From Patescibacteria group bacterium (lineage in GTDB: Bacteria > Patescibacteria > Paceibacteria > UBA9973 > UBA2103), in NCBI GenBank assembly GCA_018968865.1, contig JAGWZP010000028.1:1-7341 (forward strand): a stretch of DNA of 7,341 nucleotides, written 5' to 3'. The notes below the pieces were generated by a model. It saw only the letters and a program-made list of their open reading frames with translations, searched no databases and had not been told where the DNA came from. Both the position numbers and the translations under genes were made by a program. The stretch's first letter is position 1. Every line of letters starts with the position of its first letter. This document shows positions 1 to 5,566 of this stretch, one piece after another.

Positions 1-622
1 CGGCCACGGGTGCGAGGATGATGCCGACCACCGCGAGCACCATCACTATCGCATTTCCGTTTCCCCTATCGTCCCGCCGGCCTCCGCCCCACACCGACAT
101 GCGCAGGAAGATATTCGCGACGATGGCGACGAAGCCCGCAAGCACCACGGCAACGGTCATGAGCAGTATGTCGCGGTTCTTGATATGCGAGAGTTCGTGC
201 GCGATGACGCCTTCGAGCTCGCTCCGCGTCATCATGGAGAGGAGACCGGTCGTCGCGCAGACGACCGCATGCCTCTCATCGCGACCGGTCGCAAACGCGT
301 TCGGCGCCGGGTCGTCTATGACGTAGAGCTTCGGTTTCGGCAAACCTGCCGTGATGGCGAGGTTCTCGGTCACAGTGTAAAAGTCAAAGAATTCCTCGCG
401 CGACGCCGGCCGCGCGTGGTTCAGCGAGAGCACGAGCGTATCGCTCGCCCAGTAGGCGTAAAAGTTCGTCGCGACGGCAATGATAATCGCGATATAAAGA
501 ATGAGTGGATTGCCGTAGTACCACGAAATCGCGTACCCGACTCCCGTCACCACGACAAGGAAGCCGACGATAAGCATCCATGTCCGGAAGACATTGCTCG
601 AGCGCTGTTCGTAAAGATTCAT
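1..622 (-). CDS. htpX: HtpX-like M48 membrane zinc metalloprotease, C-terminus cut by window edge
   Basis: Membrane-embedded zinc endopeptidase of the M48B (HtpX) family, which in other bacteria cleaves misfolded membrane proteins alongside FtsH. About 207 codons are visible from ATG at 622 to the left edge; E. coli HtpX has 293, so roughly the last third is missing. Seen in the translation: two hydrophobic segments near residues 15-35 and 39-57; the family signature PNAFATGR at 107-114; the zinc-binding, catalytic HELSH at 142-146 (H142, E143, H146); a third hydrophobic segment around 152-172, then a Gly/Arg/Asp-rich loop and the start of a fourth. The third zinc ligand (a Glu) lies beyond the edge. 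The start overlaps the stop of the upstream GGDEF gene as ATGA (619-622), which implies translational coupling; no good Shine-Dalgarno sequence is needed or seen. It is the last visible gene of the lemA-GGDEF-htpX operon. The family call is firm. Confidence 0.95.
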   Translation of the reverse strand, partial: MNLYEQRSSNVFRTWMLIVGFLVVVTGVGYAISWYYGNPLILYIAIIIAVATNFYAYWASDTLVLSLNHARPASREEFFDFYTVTENLAITAGLPKPKLYVIDDPAPNAFATGRDERHAVVCATTGLLSMMTRSELEGVIAHELSHIKNRDILLMTVAVVLAGFVAIVANIFLRMSVWGGGRRDDRGNGNAIVMVLAVVGIILAPVA

Positions 623-1254
623 ACTTCGTTGTATACCTCGACCCGGTTCCGTCCGCCGCGCTTCGCCGCATAGAGGGCTTTGTCGACATGGTTGTACAGC
701 GTCTTCTCATCGGTCGAGTCCTGCGAGGAAATGACTCCGAAACTTGCGGTAACCTCCAGTTCCGGATAATTGCTGAATGTGAGCGCCGCGATTTTTGTGC
801 GAAGTTCTTCCGCGTGGCGCGCGGCGACCGATACGTCCGCTCCCGGCAAAAGTACCATGAGCTCTTCCCCGCCGACGCGCGCCACCGTGTCCGTTTCGCG
901 AACCGATTCCAAAAGGAGCCCGGCAACCCTTCGGAGCACCTCATCGCCCGCCGGGTGCCCGAGCGTATCGTTCACCTGCTTGAAATGGTCGATGTCGATG
1001 GAAATAAGGGAAACTTCTTTGAGCGGTTCAATGCCTTCGCGCTTCTCCTCCACTTCTCCGCGGATCATCTTGAGCGCCTGTTCAAACTCACGCTCAAAAA
1101 CTTTGCGGGTGCTCGCTCCCGTCAGGTGATCGATGCCCTGCTGTTTATCCCGCTCTTCGAGTTCCCACTCAAGCAGTCCGATCTGCGCATCCTGCACCTC
1201 CTCCGTACTGAGTTCCTTCGCCTTTGGGACCCATTCCGCTCTTGGGGATTCCAT
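619..1254 (-). CDS. Small soluble GGDEF diguanylate cyclase with an intact inhibitory I-site
   Basis: Predicted to condense two GTP into cyclic di-GMP. The 211 residues are almost only a GGDEF domain: DHLTG at 42-46, the metal-binding segment SIDIDHFKQVND at 85-96, the active-site loop GGEEL at 128-132, and the C-terminal DKALYAAKRGGRNRV near 191-205. The loop is GGEEL rather than GG(D/E)EF; the two glycines and acidic residues known to matter are kept. RETD at 119-122 sits five residues before the loop, which is the canonical product-inhibition I-site (RxxD). Residues 14-40 are charged and helix-like, probably a short coiled coil for dimerisation. There is no transmembrane segment and no recognisable sensor domain. 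A charged stretch at about 63-80 looks longer than usual for the family. The gene starts 7 bases after the lemA stop without an evident Shine-Dalgarno sequence, and its TGA overlaps the htpX ATG. An active enzyme is inferred. Confidence 0.93.
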   Translation of the reverse strand: MESPRAEWVPKAKELSTEEVQDAQIGLLEWELEERDKQQGIDHLTGASTRKVFEREFEQALKMIRGEVEEKREGIEPLKEVSLISIDIDHFKQVNDTLGHPAGDEVLRRVAGLLLESVRETDTVARVGGEELMVLLPGADVSVAARHAEELRTKIAALTFSNYPELEVTASFGVISSQDSTDEKTLYNHVDKALYAAKRGGRNRVEVYNEV

Positions 1255-1261
1255 GTCGATG

Positions 1262-1822
1262 CTAGAACTGCACCTTCACCGGTTCGGCCGCGGCCGCGTC
1301 GGCGGCCGCAAGCTCAAAGAGGTCCATCGGCGCGAAGTGGAACGACGAGGCGATGACGTTCCCCGGGAAGGACTGGAGTGCGGTGTTGAGCGCCATCACG
1401 GTCGTGTTGTAGAAGCGGCGCGACGCTTGGATCTTGTCTTCAGTATCGCCGAGCTCTTTTTGCAGCTGAAGGAAGTTCTGGTTCGCTTTCAGGTCCGGAT
1501 ATGCTTCGGAAACGGCGAAGAGCGACTTCAGCGCACCCGAAAGCTGATTCTCGGCCTGCGCTTTATCCGCCGTGCCGGTCGCGCCCATCGCGGCCGCGCG
1601 CGCTTTCGTCACATTTTCAAAAGCGCTCGACTCGTGCGCGGCATAGCCCTTCACCGTCTCCACGAGATTCGGGATAAGGTCATACCGGCGCTTCAGTTGC
1701 ACTTGGATATCGGCCCACGCCTCCTTCGCTTGGTTCACAAGCGTGATAAACCGGTTATATGCGAATATCGCCCAGAGCATGAGTACCGCAAGAATGATGA
1801 GAATAATGGTGGTGGTAGACAT
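1262..1822 (-). CDS. lemA: LemA family membrane-anchored protein
   Basis: A 186-residue LemA-family protein, a normal length for the family. One N-terminal transmembrane helix (residues 5-21) is followed by the typical helical domain: YNRFITLVNQAKEAWADIQV at 22-41, then KRRYDLIPNLVETVKGYAAHE at about 44-64, and later the conserved RRFYN (about 134-138) and the FPGNVIA segment (about 151-157). The family is thought to present a short N-terminus outside and the helical bundle in the cytoplasm. Its molecular role is unknown, but it is very often encoded next to HtpX, as here. It ends in an Ala-rich, acidic tail. It is first in the lemA-GGDEF-htpX operon. The start at 1822 is supported by a -10 box only 6 bases upstream, which would make the transcript begin at the A of ATG; there is no room for a ribosome binding site on that transcript. 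Confidence 0.94.
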   Translation of the reverse strand: MSTTTIILIILAVLMLWAIFAYNRFITLVNQAKEAWADIQVQLKRRYDLIPNLVETVKGYAAHESSAFENVTKARAAAMGATGTADKAQAENQLSGALKSLFAVSEAYPDLKANQNFLQLQKELGDTEDKIQASRRFYNTTVMALNTALQSFPGNVIASSFHFAPMDLFELAAADAAAAEPVKVQF

Positions 1823-1828
1823 GAATGA

Positions 1829-1856
1829 AGTATATACCGTGTATGGTAGGATTCAA
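1829..1856 (-). promoter_or_regulatory. Promoter of the lemA operon, predicted leaderless
   Basis: On the minus strand, TTGAAT (1856-1851) and TATACT (1834-1829) are separated by 16 bases, matching the sigma-70 consensus at four and five of six positions. Six bases follow the -10 before the lemA ATG, so the expected start of transcription is the A of the start codon (1822). It lies in the 65-base gap shared with the divergent cupredoxin gene. Confidence 0.55.
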
Positions 1857-1887
1857 GCAAAACCATAGTAATCAATATCAAATCTTT

Positions 1888-2352
1888 ATGAACAAAACCA
1901 GCATCGGTGTCGTCATTGTTTTGATCGTTATCGCAGGCGGTTGGTATCTACTGAAAGGAACTTCCGGAAATATGCCGGCAAGCACGACGACTGAAGCGCC
2001 GGTGACGACCACGACGACAGCGGCAACCACGACCGCTGGCGTTACGGTCACCTACGGTGCTCAAGGATTCTCGCCCCAGACCGTCACCGTACCCGTGGGA
2101 ACAACGGTGACCTTTGTGAGCCAAGGCGCCGATGAAATGTGGATCGCATCCGACCCGCATCCGACGCACCAGGGTTACGACGGCACGACCAAATCCCAGC
2201 ATTGCGCCGCCGGCTATAGCGGCCCAACACCGTTCGACGAGTGCTCAACCGGGATGAGTTACAGCTTCACCTTCACCAAGGCCGGCACCTGGGGGTACCA
2301 CAACCACGGGAGCGCGGGAGACAAAGGCACGGTTATCGTCACCTCGCCCTAA
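1888..2352 (+). CDS. Membrane-anchored cupredoxin-like protein with His-rich metal site
   Basis: A 154-residue exported or membrane-anchored cupredoxin-fold protein, probably binding copper outside the membrane. Residues 5-22 form one hydrophobic helix; residues 31-50 are a Thr/Ala-rich linker; the beta-sandwich runs from about 51 to 152. Typical cupredoxin strands are visible (GFSPQTVTVPVGTTVTF, about 60-76; YSFTFTKAGTWGYHNHG, about 125-141; a final GTVIV). Candidate ligands are H91, H94, H105, H138 and H140, with C106 and C119 able to form a disulfide. The usual type 1 Cys-x2-4-His-x4-Met loop is absent; GTWGYHNH instead resembles the HxH ligand motif of multicopper oxidases. The frame is open upstream to 1825, but the ATG at 1888 directly precedes the membrane helix and is preferred. 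No Shine-Dalgarno sequence is present; TATCAA lies 6 bases before this ATG, a weak -10 candidate. The DoxX-like gene follows after 4 bases. Confidence 0.85.
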   Translation: MNKTSIGVVIVLIVIAGGWYLLKGTSGNMPASTTTEAPVTTTTTAATTTAGVTVTYGAQGFSPQTVTVPVGTTVTFVSQGADEMWIASDPHPTHQGYDGTTKSQHCAAGYSGPTPFDECSTGMSYSFTFTKAGTWGYHNHGSAGDKGTVIVTSP

Positions 2353-2356
2353 TAGT

Positions 2357-2734
2357 ATGCGACGCGAACAACTTGTGTACGTGACGCTCCGTATCGGCGC
2401 CGCGTTCACTTTCTTGTATCCGCCCCTGCGGGCGTTTTCGGACCCAACCTCGTGGCTGAGCTATTTCCCTCCCTTTATCCGCACACTCCCCATCAATTCG
2501 CTTGTACTCCTGCACGGATTCGGCGTGATTGAAGTGGTACTCGCGCTCTGGATACTCTCCGGGCGGCATATCCGCATCCCGGCGGCGCTCGCGACGCTGA
2601 TGCTTGTTGCTATCGTCGTGTTCAATTGGGCCGACCTTGATATCGTCTTCCGCGATCTCTCCATCGCCTTCATGACACTCGCACTCGTCCTTTGGCCGGA
2701 AAGACCGCTTGATGCTTTTAACGAAGTTGCGTAA
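2357..2734 (+). CDS. Small DoxX-like four-helix membrane protein
   Basis: A 125-residue integral membrane protein with four hydrophobic segments, at about residues 7-24, 48-67, 74-91 and 96-113. The layout, the short cytoplasmic ends and the FRDLSIAFMTLALVLW segment before a charged C-terminus fit the DoxX/DoxD-like superfamily, whose members are small quinone-linked or redox-associated membrane proteins. The assignment rests on pattern and topology only, so the exact family is uncertain. It starts 4 bases after the cupredoxin stop, with no Shine-Dalgarno sequence visible, so the two genes are almost certainly one transcript and may act together at the membrane. Its last 17 bases overlap the end of the opposite-strand gene that stops at 2718. 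Confidence 0.75.
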   Translation: MRREQLVYVTLRIGAAFTFLYPPLRAFSDPTSWLSYFPPFIRTLPINSLVLLHGFGVIEVVLALWILSGRHIRIPAALATLMLVAIVVFNWADLDIVFRDLSIAFMTLALVLWPERPLDAFNEVA

Positions 2735-3140
2735 GGAAATAAATCCCTATTGGCAAGCACCAGGTAAGCCAATCGACGATGCCTTTTCGCCAGAGCTGGC
2801 GATAGGTCCGGCGCTGGAGATAGAACTCCTGGAATGAAATGAACAGTATGGCAGCAATGAGGAACGCGGGGAGCGCGGCTGTACTCCCGAAGAGCGTCTC
2901 CGAAAGATAGGCCGCGCTGACCAGAAAGAGGATGGACCCGGCAAGATGAAAGACTTGCCGGTAGGCATCAAGTTTGAATCCATAATGCCCGGCGCCGTAC
3001 ATCCGCTGGTATCGCGCAAGCGTCGCATTATAGGAACGAATGCCCCGCACCCACTGCCCTTCCACTTCCGTCCTAAACGGATAGACATGGTCCGGCAGTA
3101 CCACGAGCGCGTGATAGAGGCCGGAGCGTCTTTTCTGCAT
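2718..3140 (-). CDS. Unknown membrane protein, three predicted helices
   Basis: I do not recognise this 140-residue protein. It has a soluble, basic and aromatic-rich N-terminal part (about residues 1-60, with many Tyr and Arg) and then three hydrophobic segments near 63-81, 88-105 and 121-137. A positively charged loop (QRRTYRQLWRKG, 109-120) separates the last two helices and is probably cytoplasmic by the positive-inside rule. There is no signal peptide and no motif suggesting an enzyme. The start at 3140 is supported by TATACT exactly 6 bases upstream (3152-3147 on the minus strand) with no ribosome binding site. The gene is divergent from recG across 17 bases and convergent with the DoxX-like gene with a 17-base overlap of coding ends. 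Coding potential is inferred from length, promoter position and sensible topology. Confidence 0.75.
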   Translation of the reverse strand: MQKRRSGLYHALVVLPDHVYPFRTEVEGQWVRGIRSYNATLARYQRMYGAGHYGFKLDAYRQVFHLAGSILFLVSAAYLSETLFGSTAALPAFLIAAILFISFQEFYLQRRTYRQLWRKGIVDWLTWCLPIGIYFLTQLR

Positions 3141-3146
3141 CTTTTC

Positions 3147-3154
3147 AGTATACT
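3147..3154. promoter_or_regulatory. Symmetric -10 element shared by recG and the divergent membrane gene
   Basis: AGTATACT is its own reverse complement, so both strands read TATACT (plus 3149-3154, minus 3152-3147). On the minus strand it lies 6 bases before the ATG at 3140. On the plus strand it lies 3 bases before the ATG at 3158 and 6 bases before the next in-frame ATG at 3161. The whole gap between the genes is 17 bases (3141-3157). I see no convincing -35 box or TG extension on either side, so promoter strength is uncertain. Confidence 0.55.
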
Positions 3155-3157
3155 ACG

Positions 3158-5323
3158 ATGATGAATGCCGAAGATCCTATTGAGAAGCATTTTACGCGGC
3201 TCAAACCGGAGCAGAAGCGGGCACTCCACAAACTTGGGATACGGACCGTTCGCGACCTCCTCTACCACTTCCCCGCCCGCTATGAATCGAGCGGGGATGT
3301 GGGGACCATTGCCGGCATACAGGCCGGCGCCGAGGTGACGCTCTACGGCACCGTGAGGAAACCGGACATCAGGAAGACGTGGAAGAGCCGCCGGCCCATC
3401 GCCGAGGCGTGGCTCGAAGATGCCTCGGGACGGATCAAGATGATGTGGTTCTCCCAGCCCTATATCGCGAAATCGCTCCACGACGGCATGGTCGTGAAAG
3501 TGAGCGGAAAGGTGGCCGGAGCGGGGGCAAAGATCTATCTCGCGAATCCGGCTATCGATAAGTCACCGGTGGCGCCGGAAGAAATTCACGATTCCCTTTT
3601 TGTGAAAGGGGTCGAGACGGACAGAGCGCTGTATCCGGTCTACCCCGAGAGCCAAGGCGTCTCGTCGCTCTGGCTCATGCACGCGATACGAAAGGTTTTT
3701 GAAGCGAAGGCGCAGGAGATGATTCCCGATCCTATTCCCTCCGAGATCCTCGCGCGCTACCGGCTTCCTTCTCTTTCGTCCGCACTGGTGTTCATGCATG
3801 CGCCGCAGAAATTGTCGGACGCCGCGGCGGCGCGCAAGCGATTCGCCTTTGAAGAAATCTTCGCGCTCCAGATCGTGATGCAGAGACGCCGCCGCGCCCT
3901 GCTCGCCGAAACAGCGCTACCGGTGGCGGTCGACCGCGCCGCGCTCGCAGGCTTTGTCGCGTCGTTCCCCTTCCCCGCAACAAGAGCGCAGATGCAGGCG
4001 ATCGACGCCATTGTCGGCGATTTTGAGAAAACGCACCCGATGCTCCGCCTGCTCGAAGGCGACGTGGGAAGCGGCAAGACCGCGGTCGCCGCTGCGACCG
4101 CGTACCTCGTCGCCACATCGCTCCCGACCGGAAGAATCGCCGGCACGCTTCAGGTCGCGTACCTCTGCCCGACTGAAATCCTCGCGAAACAGCATTTCTC
4201 CACCTTCGTCTCGTATTTCCGCGACCATCCCATACCTATCGGCCTCATCACGGGAAGCGAATGCCGCAAGTTTCCGTCAAAAGTGCGGTATGAAGAATCC
4301 GCCAAACTCTCCAAAGCGGCGTTTCGGAAAATGGTGGCGAACGGTGAGATACCGATCGTTATCGGCACACACGCGCTCATTGAGAAGTCGCTTTCGTTCA
4401 AATATTTCGCCTACGCCATCATCGACGAACAGCACCGCTTCGGCACCATGCACCGGCAGAAGCTCGCGACCAAGGGCGCCATCGCGCCGCACCTGCTCTC
4501 CATGACGGCGACGCCCATTCCGCGCACGCTCGCGCTCACGCTTTACGGCGACCTCGACCTCACGCTCCTTGATGAAATGCCGGCGGGGAGAAAGGCCGTT
4601 ATCACCGCGGTACTCGAGCCGAAAGAGCGGGAGAAGGCGTATGAGCGCGTGCGCGCCGAGCGCGTGCGCGGCCATCAAGCGTATGTCATCTGTCCGCGCA
4701 TCGACGAGCCCGATCCGGCCAAAGAGCTCGCGCTCCAGGCGAAGTCGGTCAAGGCGGAAGCGGCGCGGCTGAAAAAAGACATATTCTCCGATGCGGCGGT
4801 AGATATCCTGCATAGCAAGATGAAGCCGTCTGAAAAAGAAGACGTGATGAGACGATTCGAACAAGGCGAGATCGATATCCTCGTCGCGACGTCGGTCGTG
4901 GAAGTGGGTGTGAACGTCCCGAACGCCACTGTCATCCTTATCGAGGGTGCGGAACGCTTCGGGCTCGCCCAGCTCCACCAGTTGCGCGGCCGCGTCATCC
5001 GCTCCACGCACCAGTCGTACTGCTTTGCGCTCCCCGAATCGTTTGGCGAAACAACGCGCGAGCGGATGAAAGCATTTATGCGTGCGAAAAACGGTTTTGA
5101 ACTCGCCGAATACGATTTGGCGCTCCGCGGCGCGGGCGAACTTGTGGGCGGGCGGCAGTGGGGCGTCTCCGACATCGCGATGGAAGCGCTGAAAAATCTC
5201 AAGCTGGTGGAAGCCGCCCGCACCGAGGCCGCCCGCCTCGTCGCGAGCGATCCCAATTTACAACAGCACCCCGCTCTCGCCGCGCGCGCCCGTACCGCCG
5301 ATCGCGAGATGCATTTGGAGTAA
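3158..5323 (+). CDS. recG: ATP-dependent DNA helicase RecG
   Basis: RecG remodels stalled replication forks and branch-migrates Holliday junctions using ATP. The 721 residues compare with 693 in E. coli. The N-terminal wedge/OB-fold domain covers roughly residues 1-230 (helix-hairpin-like LKPEQKRALHKLGIRTVRDL at 15-34; OB strands about 57-130). Helicase motifs follow: Walker A GDVGSGKT about 301-308, PTEILAKQH just after an extra stretch of about ten residues (near SLPTGRIAG), DEQHRFG (motif II) about 422-428, TATPIPRT (motif III) 450-457, VVEVGVNVPNA (motif V) about 582-592, and motif VI QLRGRVIRS at 608-616. The last is usually QLRGRVGRG, so I614 and S616 replace glycines while both arginines remain. 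The C-terminal segment LALRGAGELVGGRQWG is intact. Either ATG (3158 or 3161) may be used; a -10 box 6 bases before 3161 favours the second, giving 720 residues and a leaderless mRNA. No Shine-Dalgarno sequence precedes either. Confidence 0.97.
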   Translation: MMNAEDPIEKHFTRLKPEQKRALHKLGIRTVRDLLYHFPARYESSGDVGTIAGIQAGAEVTLYGTVRKPDIRKTWKSRRPIAEAWLEDASGRIKMMWFSQPYIAKSLHDGMVVKVSGKVAGAGAKIYLANPAIDKSPVAPEEIHDSLFVKGVETDRALYPVYPESQGVSSLWLMHAIRKVFEAKAQEMIPDPIPSEILARYRLPSLSSALVFMHAPQKLSDAAAARKRFAFEEIFALQIVMQRRRRALLAETALPVAVDRAALAGFVASFPFPATRAQMQAIDAIVGDFEKTHPMLRLLEGDVGSGKTAVAAATAYLVATSLPTGRIAGTLQVAYLCPTEILAKQHFSTFVSYFRDHPIPIGLITGSECRKFPSKVRYEESAKLSKAAFRKMVANGEIPIVIGTHALIEKSLSFKYFAYAIIDEQHRFGTMHRQKLATKGAIAPHLLSMTATPIPRTLALTLYGDLDLTLLDEMPAGRKAVITAVLEPKEREKAYERVRAERVRGHQAYVICPRIDEPDPAKELALQAKSVKAEAARLKKDIFSDAAVDILHSKMKPSEKEDVMRRFEQGEIDILVATSVVEVGVNVPNATVILIEGAERFGLAQLHQLRGRVIRSTHQSYCFALPESFGETTRERMKAFMRAKNGFELAEYDLALRGAGELVGGRQWGVSDIAMEALKNLKLVEAARTEAARLVASDPNLQQHPALAARARTADREMHLE

Positions 5324-5341
5324 GCGTGCGCTACTCTATAG

Positions 5342-5376
5342 CCAGGCATCTCTCAATTGGTTAGAGCATGAGCTTA
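5342..5376 (+). pseudogene. tRNA-like 5' fragment (D-arm remnant)
   Basis: Bases 5352-5368 are identical over 17 bases to the D-arm region of the intact tRNA at 5404 (5414-5430), and the following GAGCTTA again matches its anticodon arm with a two-base shortening. The seven bases expected to be the acceptor strand (CCAGGCA) have no partner, the anticodon stem cannot form, and no T-arm follows before the intact tRNA begins. It is therefore a 5' tRNA remnant or partial duplication, not a working tRNA. Because the D-arm is conserved among tRNAs, it may derive from a different isoacceptor. Confidence 0.55.
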
Positions 5377-5394
5377 CAGCCAAAGAAGCGAGCC

Positions 5395-5497
5395 AATAAA
5401 CAAGCGCCCATAGCTCAATTGGTTAGAGCACAGAGCTTATACCTCTGCGGTTCCACGTTCGAGTCGTGGTGGGCGCACAAGTTGTAGCTTGTTTATT
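5395..5497. repeat. 11-base perfect inverted repeat bracketing tRNA-Ile
   Basis: AATAAACAAGC (5395-5405) and GCTTGTTTATT (5487-5497) are exact reverse complements with the whole tRNA between them. The left arm includes the first two bases of the tRNA. In a precursor RNA the arms could form a long helix extending beyond the acceptor stem, although its inner two pairs would compete with G1 and C2 of the tRNA. Confidence 0.7.
5404..5477 (+). tRNA. tRNA-Ile, anticodon UAU
   Basis: A complete cloverleaf can be drawn. Acceptor stem GCGCCCA/TGGGCGC (5404-5410 with 5470-5476) has seven Watson-Crick pairs. The D-arm is GCTC/GAGC (5413-5416 with 5426-5429) around AATTGGTTA. The anticodon stem is CAGAG/CTCTG (5431-5435 with 5443-5447) around the loop CTTATAC, placing the anticodon TAT at 5438-5440. 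The variable loop is CGGTT and the T-arm is CCACG/CGTGG around TTCGAGT. The discriminator base is A at 5477, and the 3' CCA is not encoded (CAA follows). UAU would read the isoleucine codon AUA directly. Most bacteria instead read AUA with a CAU anticodon modified to lysidine by TilS. It sits in a gene-free gap between recG and a small downstream gene. Confidence 0.95.
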
Positions 5498-5498
5498 T
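5477..5498 (+). terminator. Weak hairpin with U-rich tail after tRNA-Ile
   Basis: ACAAG (5477-5481) can pair with CTTGT (5488-5492) around a six-base loop, followed by TTATTT. Five mostly A-T pairs make a weak intrinsic terminator at best. Its right arm is part of the 11-base inverted repeat (5487-5497), so this hairpin and the long tRNA-enclosing helix exclude each other. Confidence 0.3.
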
Positions 5499-5522
5499 CG
5501 AGCGACTGCAGGATGTGCCCCT

Positions 5523-5566
5523 AGGTATAACCTCCGCGGTTCCTGGTTCGAGTCCAGGCACGCCCA
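5523..5566 (+). pseudogene. tRNA-like 3' fragment (anticodon loop to discriminator)
   Basis: From TATAAC onwards this matches the 3' half of a tRNA: CTCCG (3' anticodon strand), variable loop CGGTT, a perfect T-arm CCTGG-TTCGAGT-CCAGG (5542-5558), seven acceptor bases CACGCCC (5559-5565) and A at 5566. It resembles the neighbouring tRNA-Ile closely through ACCTC(C/T)GCGGTTCC. The 5' half is missing: the bases before the loop do not pair with CTCCG, and no D-arm precedes. GGATGTG at 5511-5517 could pair imperfectly with the acceptor strand (five Watson-Crick pairs, one G-U, one mismatch), but too few bases lie between for a normal tRNA. It is likely a degraded tRNA or the scar of a recombination or integration event. 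Confidence 0.6.

Noticed and set aside
623..640. TATACA 7 bases before the htpX ATG as an internal leaderless promoter
   Set aside because: The bases encode Val-Tyr of the conserved GGDEF C-terminus, no -35 is visible, and the ATGA overlap already explains htpX translation.
1980..2040. Run of ACG/ACC-rich triplets as a possible DNA repeat
   Set aside because: It encodes the Thr/Ala linker of the cupredoxin; the triplets vary and there is no regular unit. It is ordinary low-complexity linker sequence.
5315..5342. TTGGAG-16-TATAGC at the end of recG as a promoter for the tRNA region
   Set aside because: The -35 matches only three of six positions and the -10 four of six. It overlaps the recG stop and is no better than expected by chance; the tRNA promoter remains unidentified.
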